From: Absidia repens
Lineage: Eukaryota > Mucoromycota > Mucoromycetes > Mucorales > Cunninghamellaceae
Assembly (NCBI GenBank): GCA_002105175.1
Contig: MCGE01000039.1
Location: 1-64,000 of the forward strand
Direction: 5' to 3'
Length of the DNA: 64,000 bases
A model generated the notes under the pieces. The model was not told the DNA's origin. It ran no database searches and saw only the letters and a program-made list of their open reading frames with translations. Position numbers and translations under genes: made by a program. Of the stretch, positions 45,690-56,149 are shown piece after piece. How positions within the stretch are numbered: the stretch's first letter is position 1; every line of letters begins with the position of its first letter.

Positions 45690-45873
45690 CCACATCCCTT
45701 TGCCAGCTTAGCCTTTTCACACATCACTTCTCTTCTTCCTCGACTCTGTGTTTTTTTAATCAGCTTTTGCCCCCTTTACCCCCTATATAATATTTATTGG
45801 GCATCGCTCTTATGACGTGAGACCAAGATTTATTTAAGTAAATGACACATTACAAAAAAAAAAAAAAAAAAAA
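45690..45873 (+). mobile_element. Poly(A) retroposon, second copy
   Basis: Homologous to the element at 225-480 in reverse: TCATCTCTTCTTCC-like Py-rich DNA, TTTGCCCCCTTTACC, TATAATATTTATTGGGCATCG, CTTATGACGTGAGACCAAG, then AAATGACACATTACA and a 20-base A run (45854-45873). The 5' boundary and target duplication were not resolved. Confidence 0.7.
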
Positions 45874-45989
45874 GATGATGATTTCAAACGCCGCTGTATG
45901 ATATTTTGATTTTTTGTCGATCGCCCATTTTATCTCCCCCCCTTTCTTTTCTTTCTCTCTTTTCATTATTATGACTTCGTGGAGGTCGT

Positions 45990-46550
45990 AATGAACTTTA
46001 ATGGACTTAGGTTAGTGTCAGGACTAGTTTAGAAGGGTTTTCAGCTCAGGGATGACAAGATGCATGGGGAAACCCTTTCATTTTGATTCTAGAATTCTGG
46101 AAGACCACCATTAGTTAGTTGACTTCATTAGCTTCATTTGGAGTTAATTTTGTCCATAGTTTGTATCTATAACTTCAATAAATATTGTACAATAAAATAT
46201 GTATCTTTTGTTATTCTTCCATAAACAATGTCCCATTAGTCCTTGTCTCATGTCTTGTGTACAAGAGATTCTTTTTTTTTAGTACCATGACCCCATGTTT
46301 TGCTTCAATAAAAGATGTCGCTGTGGTCTTTCTCACGTTTTGTACCATATAGTATTGTACTATACCTTATATTAGCCATTATGTTACAATCTTTGCATTC
46401 AGATTAGTGTTGACCATTCTTCCAAATCTCACATTAGCTCTCTCCTTCATGCTATTTTCTTCAATGTACCCCATATATCGATAACTAGGCGTCAATAAAT
46501 GGTGCCTCTATTTTTTTTTTTTCTTAACTGTACTCTGACTCCATCAAATT
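45990..46550 (+). repeat. R1 dispersed repeat, long copy 13 (subfamily B)
   Basis: GACTAGTTTAGAAGGGTTTTC, AGCTCAGGGATGACAAGATG, the core CATGGGGAAACCC (46052-46080), ATCTATAACTTCAATAAATA, then a tail with several AATAAA signals ending near CTCTGACTCCATC. Confidence 0.65.
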
Positions 46551-46872
46551 AGTAAACAATGTGGCTATCGTAGCTGTTTTAAAGGCATACTACCAAAAAC
46601 ACACTTTTTTTCGATAGTTCACCCACTATGACTATAGAGCATATATAGTTTGTCAATGACTTGTCGGTGCTAGGTCCGACCCCTTTCCTATTTTTGCAAT
46701 GTGGTATACTATTCCAATTCCCTATCCATTCATCTAGACCTTAGGATTAAGTTCTATATTATCATATCTCTGGGAATCATCCACATCGCTTTTTTTCTTT
46801 TATTGAAGACACATATTATAAATAAATCAAAAAAATATATACACCTTAGCATCCCCCACAAAAAAAAAGAAT

Positions 46873-49618
46873 TTAATAGATATCAAACCCTTTGGAGTTA
46901 GCATCCAAAACCCGGCGTTCCCATTTTTGCAATTTGGCCACGGGATGATACTTGAAATCGCGTTCGATCTTGAGGATCCATTGATTTTTCGCCATGCAGC
47001 CAATGAGATAAATACAATGGGTGAACCCTTCACGAGCAGCCACATACTCACTGTCTTGGTGAGACTGCGAGGGCCGGCCGGCGGTGTATTCGCGAATACA
47101 AAGCATGTCAGGCAAGTCAGAGGGGAACTCCAAGTGAAGCAGACGACGTAGTTGGGCTTCATCCTTGGGAGCGAGGCCAGAAAGGAGAATGTTTTGATAG
47201 TTGGCATGGAGATAATATTCCTTGGGCTTGATGGTGAGCTTATGCTTGTTGTTGTTGTCCAATGAGGTGAGTTGAATCGAGTCCGGGTTGGTCAAATCAA
47301 AATTACATTGGTATTGGTCGTTTTCATTGAGCGTCGGGTACTTGTCGGTGGTTGGCCAATCAATGTTGGAGGTGGCAAACGTCGGTAACGTGGCACTGGC
47401 ATGGTTGGAGAGCGTGGACAAAAATAAGAGCTGCCATTGATGTTTGGTGTTGGCCCATGTATAGAGTTGCAATTTGACCGAGATCAAACTGGTGATGTGC
47501 CATTGACCGACTTGTTCTTTACTACCCAGTTTGTGTTTATAATGCGACAGCGGTAAAATGGCATGCATGCGATCTTCGTTACGACTGGCCTTGGATTTCA
47601 ACATGATTTCCAAAAACCGTTGACGGTTGAGCTGGGTTTGCACCGTGGTATGGAAGCTTTGGAACACGGCACAGGGTTCCCTCTTGCGTTTCTTACCCAC
47701 GGTTGACGATGCTACAAGCGAGGTTTGGCTAGGCGCACGACTCACCAACGTCACCGTCGAGGCAGAAAACGCACGAATATCTTGCTTGGAAAAATCGAAT
47801 TCAAAAAACTTGTCATGGCGATGGGGCGAAGGACTGGTGCGGGACGTGGACGGTTGACTGAGCTGAATAAACCAATATTTCATTTTCCGACTTTTCTTCT
47901 TTTTGGCAATGTGGTATTCACTGATCACCCACACCCGTGTCGACCAATCTTGAATCAAATCCGATAAGAAATCCATCGATTCACGAATAATGGCACTTCG
48001 TTCGGGAATCACCAGTTTCCATTTCGTCGCATCGATGTCTCTTTGCTGTTGTAGATTCTGTTGTTGGTGCTTGCTGCTGTTCATGTCACGCTTTTCGTAC
48101 ATGTCCGGATCATCACCACCATTACCAAAGAGCGTGATAGGGCAGGCATCTGTCTTGTCACATTTATGTAGCTTGTTGATATCTTGATCATCGAGAGGAT
48201 GGCTGCGTTTCCCCTTGCCGATCCCGATCTTGCTGAAGATGCGCTTGTACAGTTTTCGGCTATGGTGATGCTTGACTTTTTTTTGAGACGCCAAGTTGGT
48301 TTCGTAGATATGATCCAGGGTGAGGTCGGCATCGTAGTGTTCATCATGTTCCTTGCAGGTAGTAAAGCCATCGGCAAAATGCTCTGTGTAATTGGTCAAC
48401 AGGTAACGTAAATGGGGGTCGTCGGGGACATGGTGATCATCGAGAAACGCCGTATCACACTCCAACAAATCATCAGTATTGCCATGAATCAAGTGATATA
48501 TATAAGTGCTGTATTTCATCGAGCCTTGAATGATTTCGGCATTTTTCTTGTTCACACTTTCCAAATGGCGCAAATGGAAATCAGGCACAGCCACAATGTA
48601 ATTGGCCCGTTCATAGATATTGGTCATTTGATAAATGGTGGCTTTCCTCTTTTCATAGTTGGTTTGGTCCACACAGATCGCATCCACCCACACATACTCC
48701 ATATCCTTCAAATCCACCTCTTGCGACATCGTGCGACACAGTTGGAAAAACGAATCCAAGCCAAACGACGTAATCGATGCCAAATACCCCAGTTGTGTAT
48801 CCACCGTGGTTTCATGCAATTCCCCCCACCGGTACGAAACCGCCACATATTTCAAATCGCCAGATCCCATCAATGGTTTTTCGATGCAATGAACAATGTT
48901 CTCATTAGCTGCCTTTTTGATATCGATAAGTACCACATGGAACGGTTTCTCTTCCGTGGGTTGACCTATTTTTTTTGTTTTTTGTTGTCCCAAAGTTGGA
49001 GGACGTCTTGTTAGTAAAGAAACTCCGAAGAATTATTTTGGGCAAAACAATGAATATACCTTTTGGAATAGACTCCGCAACAGCTTCTTTTGCCATGGTA
49101 ACTTGAGACAGGTTTTCTTCAATGGGTTCATCTATTTTGCGTAAAAACAAAAATGTTGCGGGTATATATTGTTAGTAAAGGGCTCAGTTGTGTGTGTTTT
49201 TCTTATATGTATTTAGAGAAACGATGAACATACCTTCTTTACCAATAATATCAGCATCGTCTGTCATGCTTTCCTGAGGCAAGGATTCCTTAGCGGCTTG
49301 AACTTTTTTTTCAAGAGCAAAAAAAGAAAAGAACAACAAAGCAATGTCTAATTAGTAAAGAACAGCTCTATTGTTTTTTATTAAATGAGGACTTTTTTGA
49401 GCAACAATGAACATACCTTGAGCGATATGATCAGCATCAGCTTCTTTTGCCTTGTCGGTCTGGGACGGTTTTTCTTGGGTGGGTTGAACTATTTTTTCAA
49501 AAAGAAAATGCGCCGTGTCAGTAAAACTGCAGCTGTGCTTTTTTTTTATTTCTTAATGCTTTAGTGAACGATGAACAATACCTTGAGCAATAGGATCCGT
49601 ACCGTCTTCGTTTGCCAT
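46873..49618 (-). CDS. HET8: HET-domain protein with duplicated N-terminal mini-exons
   Basis: Exons: 49618-49582 (MANEDGTDPIAQ), 49488-49417, 49302-49234, 49131-49060, 48965-46873; 780 residues, open, all junctions phase 1. Mini-exons 2-4 (72, 69, 72 bases) are related: QPTQEKPSQTDKAKEADADH, QAAKESLPQESMTDDAD, EPIEENLSQVTMAKEAVAES; the last exon opens QPTEEKPFHVVLIDI, so its start resembles them too. HET motifs: KYVAVSYRWGE, YVWVDAICVDQTNYEKRKATIYQMTNIYERA, DWSTRVWVISEYHIAKKKKSRKMKYWF. No second intron (KASRNEDRMHAILPLSHYKH). C-terminus: IKPKEYYL, YLIGCMAKNQWIL, end FDIY. A Lys/His-rich insert precedes KCDKTDACPITLF. Codons are more C-ending than in HET1 or HET7. Confidence 0.87.
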
Positions 49619-50919
49619 GTTTGGTAGATGAAATAACAATGAAGAAACAAAGAAGAAACTAGAAGAAAAAAGCTAAAATATATCAAGGGGGGGGGGACAA
49701 AATGAAGCTTCCAATGAGTTTTGTGTGGCGTTTACCAATTTTGAATGTGGCCCGCGTGGACTATTAAAGGCAAAAGGGAAAAAAAAAAGCGGAGTGATTA
49801 TGACCCTATGGGCTTGTTTTTGTGTCTGACAGTTGGTATATTTGATTGATGCTAATTTGTGATACATAGAATTACAGGATATAACAAATAAATCCACATG
49901 GCAACCACCTCCACTTTTTTTTTTTTAGTTATCACATGCAAAGGGCATTGCTTTTCTTCAAATTCACAATCTCCAGTCTATCCACAATTTTTATTTCACT
50001 TTGACATACCAGTCTACCATCAAGCAATAGCTTGGTAATAAAATAGTGACGATTCCGACATACCGTTTTCCCTCATTCTGTCACTTTCATTCTATAAAAA
50101 AAGAAGCTATAGCTTTGTCCCACCTATTTTCTGTGTTCACTACTTCAACCTTTAAACCTTATACCGTAACACACACTCTCATTCTTTGTTCATTAGGCAG
50201 GTGAAAAGATCAACAATTTTTTTTTCATGCGGCTTTAGTCGTTTTTTTGATCCCTCAAGTTAACTTTTTTTTTTTTTTTTTTGCCACTAACGGAACTATT
50301 CATTTGAAATCCCGCCACTTAACCTTTTTTTTTTCGCAAGACCATCCGTCTTTTCCTTAATCCATCCATATGCCGCATCTTCTGGCTCGTCCTCGCTTGC
50401 TCTCGCTCCGTTTATGCTAATATAATATATATACATATATATCCTTATTCATAGAATTGCATGATATCGTTGCTTTTTTTTATATTTGTTTGATATACAA
50501 TCCTGTGAATTTGCCCTATCCTATCCCCCCCCTGTTACCTGTTACCTTCTTGGCGTTTCTTTTAAGACACACCACTAGAAAACTTCAATGAAAAAAACAT
50601 TCCACTCTTCACTGTATGTAAAGTACAGTGCAACAATAGCATGGACGGGGAGGAAGGGGCTTTTTCTTGTTCTCTTGCCCATTATATATTTTATCACTGC
50701 TCCACATCCATCGTCATTATACTTTGTATTATTTTGTATTTATTTCCTTCTTTTCTAATTTTTTTTTTCAGTAAACGCCCTAGTTCTTATTAGAGTCGCG
50801 GGGAATAATCATTGATTGAAGGAAGATGTCATGGGGGATGGATGAGATGCCTCCAACATTTCGCACTGGCGCAAAATTTCCTCCTGGATGAAAATGTCCA
50901 GCGACTTCAGTCCCCGCCC
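49619..50919. other. HET8 5' region and intergenic DNA
   Basis: T runs, TA-rich stretches (TAATATAATATATATACATATAT at about 50418-50440) and GTGTGGCGTTTACC near 49722. No gene and no GTGCTACAT block seen. Confidence 0.5.
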
Positions 50920-51240
50920 ACGTGAGTTTATATTTTGGTGATCCTTTTTTTTTTTTTTTTTTTCTTCATGAACTCTTCCTTGGAGGAATGGTCAACATAG
51001 ATGAGTGGTTAGAACCTGACTCGGAGGCATTTTGAAAAATGGGATACAAAGAACATTGGGAAACCCTTTCATTTCGAAATCGAGATTCCTTGACACCCAT
51101 TAGATTAGCATGTCTCTTCCACGTTCGACATGATTGTTATGGGCTCCTTCTCCCCTTTATTAGTTTAGCTTAGTGTTACATACTGTAGTTTGTCGTAGTT
51201 TTATATCTACATCTGAATAAAGTGTGTCTTGTTTTTTTTT
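50920..51240 (+). repeat. R1 dispersed repeat, copy 14
   Basis: The most tRNA-like copy: GATGAGTGGTTAGAACCTGAC (about 51001-51020), CATTGGGAAACCC, then TTTCGAAATCGAGATTCC (51075-51092) and the TCTACATCTGAATAAAGTG end (51207). It lies 1.3 kb upstream of HET8, opposed. Confidence 0.65.
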
Positions 51241-51640
51241 CTTTCTTTTTGTCATATATATTCAAATGTTTTCATTGTTTTGTCGATTGAGGATGGAGAA
51301 AAAAAAAAAAAAAAAGCCATTCCCAATCACCACCACTATCTAAATGGGGAAAATTCATTATGACTTGAATACAATGGTTATGATTCGGAAACGAAGAGGT
51401 CTGAGTCTTTAGGGGATAGCTGTGCTGGAGAGAAAGGGGGAGGGGAGCTTGGGATTAGTGCTATGTGTCCTTCGGGGATTCTTCCTATATGCATAGTCAA
51501 TATTCAATTGAAAGACAGCAAACTTAGCTCACAGCAAACCTCGGGATGACGTCCGATTGGCTCACATAGGGCAATCTAGCAGTAATGATGTAGTGAAAAG
51601 AAGGGGAGTTGAGACTTTAACGTCAAAAAAGACCCGCTTT

Positions 51641-51671
<31 letters not shown>

Positions 51672-51999
51672 CGAAAAACGATTAGAAGGTTTAAAAAAAA
51701 AAAAACTATCAGGTAAGAAATAACATTACATTGCAGTTTAGCATTTTGGGGATGGATGAGTAAAGGGTAAAATACAGTAAAAACAAATATCACAAAAATG
51801 ATAGTCGACTAAAAAAAAAGGAGTTGATCCAACATGGATAAACTGTAAGGGAAATCATTTGTGTAAAAGTTCATTCAATGTTGATTTTATTATTTCATGA
51901 AAAAAAAGGCCGCGGTTTAGTTGAAATAGATTGGGGGGGGAGAGGGAGAAGAATGAACAACCCTTTTTTTTCAAAAAAAAGTTTGAAGTCAAAAATGGG
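51241..51999. other. Intergenic, no gene seen
   Basis: A runs (51299-51316), T runs (51641-51664) and GC-poor DNA. Short ORFs contain homopolymers and lack support. Confidence 0.5.
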
Positions 52000-52006
52000 G
52001 ACAAGG

Positions 52007-52320
52007 TCAGATCGGGGTTTGGTCAATCTGGATCACATAATCATAAGCTCTGGTGCCACACCAGTTTTTTCTATGTATGAGTCGAGGCATTTTACGGTGG
52101 TCTTTATTCGGACGTAAGATGTTTTTCAGGTGACTTCTTAGCAATCCTGTTGAAGCCGGTGTTTCGCAAGTGATCATGAAGAGGTCCAACTTGTGTCGGC
52201 ACTGTCTTTCAATTTCTCTACCACTTGCTGCCCAAAAGGCCGCATCACATTTGTTCAACAACAGCTTGCCAGTTTTTTTTTTTCCTCCTCCTGTGCCCGA
52301 ACTATTTCCTGAACGTGATC
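52007..52320 (-). pseudogene. Broken inverted copy of the 53.5-kb gene
   Basis: Minus-strand sequence aligns with 53566-53882: CACTTGCGAAACACxGGxTxCAACAGxATTGCTAA and CACCAGAGCTTATGATTATG correspond. The start region is disturbed by an A run (about 52275-52286). The end (GTRAYDYVIQIDQTP) is in frame, the middle (FMITCETPASTGLL) is out of frame relative to the intact gene, so at least two compensating or independent indels exist. Confidence 0.7.
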
Positions 52321-53549
52321 TTTGATTGCTAGATATAAAACGACGACATATTCATCGATATATCGTTTTCGTTCAGGTTTGTGAAATAAAAGTAAAGTGT
52401 GAAACATCAAAATAAAGATAAAGAACATGGTTGACTTTATTATTGTTGCTTTCTATGATACTCATTTTTCCTCTTATGGAGTGCGACATTGTTTGGAGTT
52501 GATATGTCGATTGAATTGCCACGGTTTGGCATAAATTGTTTGATATTTTTGATTTTAAAATAACAGGAGAGAGAGCGTACGTAGATGTAGGCCGCAAAAC
52601 GCGTAGATCAATGTAATATATAGTTTACAATGTATGATGTAAATAAACTAGGTCCTTGATCCTTCTACGTATATATATATATTGTTCTCGCCACAAAAAA
52701 TATGTACCTAAGAACCTTTTAGAAGAATAAAAGACCAATGTTAAAGCTAAAGTCAGTGAAACTCTGCCAATAATTTTAGGAGAGATTAAACAATAAGGAT
52801 TATGCCAGATCTGAGACTTCATTGGCCAGTGGCTAATACACGCGGAGTAAGAAATCAGTGATCGACTTTTTCTGAGCGTGTCAATTTTTGGCCAAGTGAC
52901 ACAACACAATACAGCCCATTGCAATTCTACTCCTGGAACATTATGCATGACCAGAACTTATTTCTATTAGTGTTCAATTTGCACGCCTAACAGAAGTTGC
53001 ATAAGTCCTTTTTTTTTTACTATTTTTGTTTGACACAGGGAAAATGTCTTATTTGAGGAACAAGCTGAAATTGACATTTCGTAGAAAAAGGCCAGGCTAT
53101 TTTCACTTGAGAGACATTATCAAAATAAAAAACAAATAATTCCTTGAAATGTGTTTCTGAAAAAAAAAAGCGTTCCCAATGTTAAGTATTCAAAAGACTC
53201 CATACATTCTGTTAATAAATAATGCTGTGTGAACTGGAGGGGCAACGTTGACATAAAAGGGATTTCCGATTTCTGCATGAAGTTCCATAATGTTCCATGA
53301 TGAGAATACCAATGAATATAGAAACTGTACTGTGTCATGAGACGATTTACCTTAGAAAAGTTCTTATCCATTTTTATGCTAAACCGTGGCAATTCAATCT
53401 ATGGGCGCCTTCCGAAAGCAACCACCTCAATATAAAAACGAGCAATAAAATAACAAACGTTTTTATTTTTAATTTTTGCATAGTTATTAACAAACTTCTA
53501 TTTATCAAAACCCCAAGGAACTACTACTTTATTATTTTATCAAATTAAC
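52321..53549. other. Intergenic with promoter of the 53.5-kb gene
   Basis: No gene recognised; ORFs at 52373-52948 and 53120-53392 have no support. A TATAAAAA box (53432-53439) with pyrimidine-poor leader lies about 110 bp before the start at 53550. Confidence 0.5.
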
Positions 53550-53885
53550 ATGGATTATCCACCCGTCACTGGTCACGTCCAAGCAACTGGTCACACTGGC
53601 GGTGACAGAAACTGGCAAGCCACGGACGATGCATGTGTCGATGCGATTTGGCACGACGTGGAAGCCAAGTTGAAGGACAGGCACGACACCGCTTACTATG
53701 AAGCCGGTCCCCTTCATGATCACTTGCGAAACACAGGATACAACAGAATTGCTAAAAATCCACCTGAAAAGCATTGTACCTATGAACAAGAACACTTTGA
53801 CCGCGATAAGTTCAAGCATAGAACCCACTGGCAAGGTACCAGGGCTTACGATTACATTGTCCAAATTGAACAATCCCCAGCCTGA
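53550..53885 (+). CDS. Small acidic/His-rich protein of unknown family
   Basis: The product has 111 residues, without intron, from the first ATG after a TATAAAAA box. It has no signal peptide or membrane segment. Aromatic and charged residues dominate: DRNWQATDDACVDAIWHDVE, AYYEAGPLHDHLRNTGYNRI, HWQGTRAYDYIVQIEQSP. An AATAAA lies at 53980. The inverted, broken copy 1.3 kb upstream supports it as a real gene. I do not recognise the family and assign no function. Confidence 0.65.
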   Translation: MDYPPVTGHVQATGHTGGDRNWQATDDACVDAIWHDVEAKLKDRHDTAYYEAGPLHDHLRNTGYNRIAKNPPEKHCTYEQEHFDRDKFKHRTHWQGTRAYDYIVQIEQSPA

Positions 53886-53999
53886 CTGTTTCTAAAAACT
53901 AGGTTTTATGTGAAAACATTTTATTTAGTAAATGGGAGAGGGGTTTATTCTTGCCACTCCCCTCCTATATTTGTTATTTCAATAAAAAATCGATCTTGG

Positions 54000-54029
54000 T
54001 TTTTTTTTTTTTTTTTTTTTTTTTTTGAA

Positions 54030-54062
<33 letters not shown>
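54000..54062. repeat. T run followed by A run
   Basis: T26 (54001-54026), then GAAATAAAAA and about 30 A (54032-54060), a potential hairpin of pure A/T. Confidence 0.8.
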
Positions 54063-54099
54063 ACATTCAATGGACTCTCTTTACAGAAATATGTTCTCT

Positions 54100-55070
54100 T
54101 ACTGTTTTTTGGTATAGTATCATTTTGTATTTCCCTTCCGCATTGTGGTTGCTATAAAAGTGGGGGGGGACAAATTTTCGTGATCGGCGTTTCAAACGTT
54201 TCGGCATGAATTTTATTTCTAATCAGGGCTAGAAAGCAATATAAGCGCGGCGTGGAGAAAAAAAAAAAATTGCTGCGTAGCTTTTGGTGATAGATGTCAC
54301 TCTTGAAGTCATGTTCCATTTCATTTCCCAGAGTCATGATGGTAAAAGTTAGAAAATAACTACAATAAAAGCTAATATATGAAAAGAGAAATCGAAAAGA
54401 TGATGTGGGATAAAAATGAGAGAGAATGTTTGATGATCTAAGAAATCAACCTTTAAAGATATTTACAGAGCTGGATGTAGCACGAACATGTTGGCGCACA
54501 ACTTGTTTTGAACAGGATTTAACTTCTATGATATACTGTATGTAGCACGAGTGTATCTGTGCATAGCTTTTTTTATATGAAAGCCTAAGCCCAGATCCTT
54601 TTTTTTTTTTACATATTTCATCCGCATGATTTTTCCAAATGATTAATTAAATTAATAATTGATAGTATCGTATTGTCTTTGATATTAGCGTCATAGTAAG
54701 AAATTTGACGAATATATTTTTATTCATTAGCAAAGCTCCTATTTCAATCAGTATCACTCAAGTTTTTTCAAATTTGAATTTGATTTCTGAATTTGGGAGA
54801 TCAGCGTAGGATACAATGCATGTGGGGCTGTGAGGAAAGTGCCAAGATATTGGGCAGGATTCTTAATATCATATCCGATTTTCTCAAGTATTTCTTTATA
54901 CCTTTTTGCGAATCTTTTTTTCTTCTTTATTCTATACTCTAACGCTGTCGATCGGTGTTACCTCTTAATCTCATTATTTTCCATCAATCATTATTTATGG
55001 AAAAGTTTTGGGTCTATCTGAAATAGAGGAATCGCCCCTCCCCAAAATATAGGATGGAACAAAAAATAGA
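54100..55070 (-). repeat. Segmental duplication with orphan HET leader, copy 2
   Basis: Direct partner of 34210-35175. The leader ATG is at 54337 (MTLGNEMEHDFK, to about 54301), with GTGCTACAT-type elements near 54480 and 54540 and TTTCAATCAGTATC upstream. After the leader the HET body is missing and the same unrelated AT-rich sequence follows as at 34.4 kb, so the truncation predates the duplication. Confidence 0.7.
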
Positions 55071-55689
55071 ATGCGTCCTCGTCACTTGAGTATGTGGTGA
55101 TATTAGGTATGATGCGGCTCACTTATAATGTCAAATTTTAGGCATGTTCCTAGAAAGCTGAGGGTTTTTTAAAAAATGGCCACCTCAAAAAAATAATGTA
55201 TAAGCATGATAATTCAGACCTTTAAGAGCAAAACTTGTACATCAGTTTGTTTTTTGTTTTTTTTTTTTTATAAAGAAAGAAAGAGTTATCAGCCTTCAAA
55301 AAATGAAGACTTTGGCTGGCTGGCCTAGGATTTGAAACATATCTGATGTACTAAAAAAGCAAATGATATGTGCATTTATATTGTAAAACACCGCGAAAAC
55401 TGTAAAATATTATACCAAAAACAAGGTTCTGTTTTTTGCTAGTTCCCGCTCCCATATCTAGCGTAGTTAGTAGATATAGATGTAGATGTAGATGTAGATG
55501 TAGTTTGTAAGACCTGCAAACGAGGATCAGTTTATGTGTATTTGTACAATAAAAAGTGCCGTCCCTTCTTTTTTTTTTGTGCGCACAGACACATACACAC
55601 CCGTTTTTTTTTTTCTGCTTATAATAAGCCCATGTATATACATTTGGTAATACAATCAAACAATGAGAAAGAATAATGATAGAAAAAGG
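55071..55689. other. Fragment of unit A/B and microsatellite
   Basis: CGTCCTCGTCACTTGAGTAT with GTGGTGATATTAGGTA (55075-55110) repeats an exon piece of unit B (56500-56535). A (GATGTA)n run lies at 55478-55503. Otherwise no gene. Confidence 0.5.
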
Positions 55690-55900
55690 CAAGACAAAGT
55701 TTATTCAATAGTAATGATAACAATGACAACCAATACTAAACTAAGATGAAGGCTAATCTAATAGTGGCCACAAATTCTGGATCCAAAATGAAAGGGTTTC
55801 CCCATGCATCTCGTAATACCTGAGCTGAAAACCCTTCTAAACTAGTCCTGACAGTAATCCCAGTTGAACATCACCTCATTGAGATCAATGAAATGGCGGT
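55690..55900 (-). repeat. R1 dispersed repeat, copy 15 (subfamily B)
   Basis: On the minus strand: GACTAGTTTAGAAGGGTTTTC, AGCTCAGGTATTACGAGATG, CATGGGGAAACCCTTTCATT (55790-55845), an AGTTTAGTATTGGTTGTCATTG end. Confidence 0.65.
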
Positions 55901-56149
55901 GACTTGGGAAAAAAAAAAGAAAAGAAAGGAAGGGAAGGAGGGAAAAAAAGAAGGTTTTAAAAGGCATTTTCAAACGGCGATTGAAGTCACAAAATTGACA
56001 TTATAAGTGATCCGCACTACAAGAAACTATATATATGGAATAACTACAATAACTTCGTAAAACGTTTCTTTTTGGAGGAGGAACGTGTGATCCTAAATAA
56101 AAAATAAAAATAAAAAAAAAGAGTCAATATGCAGCTTTTATATGGAAAT

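Noticed and set aside
50990..51100. R1 as a tRNA gene or clearly tRNA-derived SINE
   Set aside because: GAGTGGTTAGAACC resembles an A box and TCGAGATTCC a B box in one copy, but no cloverleaf can be drawn and other copies do not keep the boxes.
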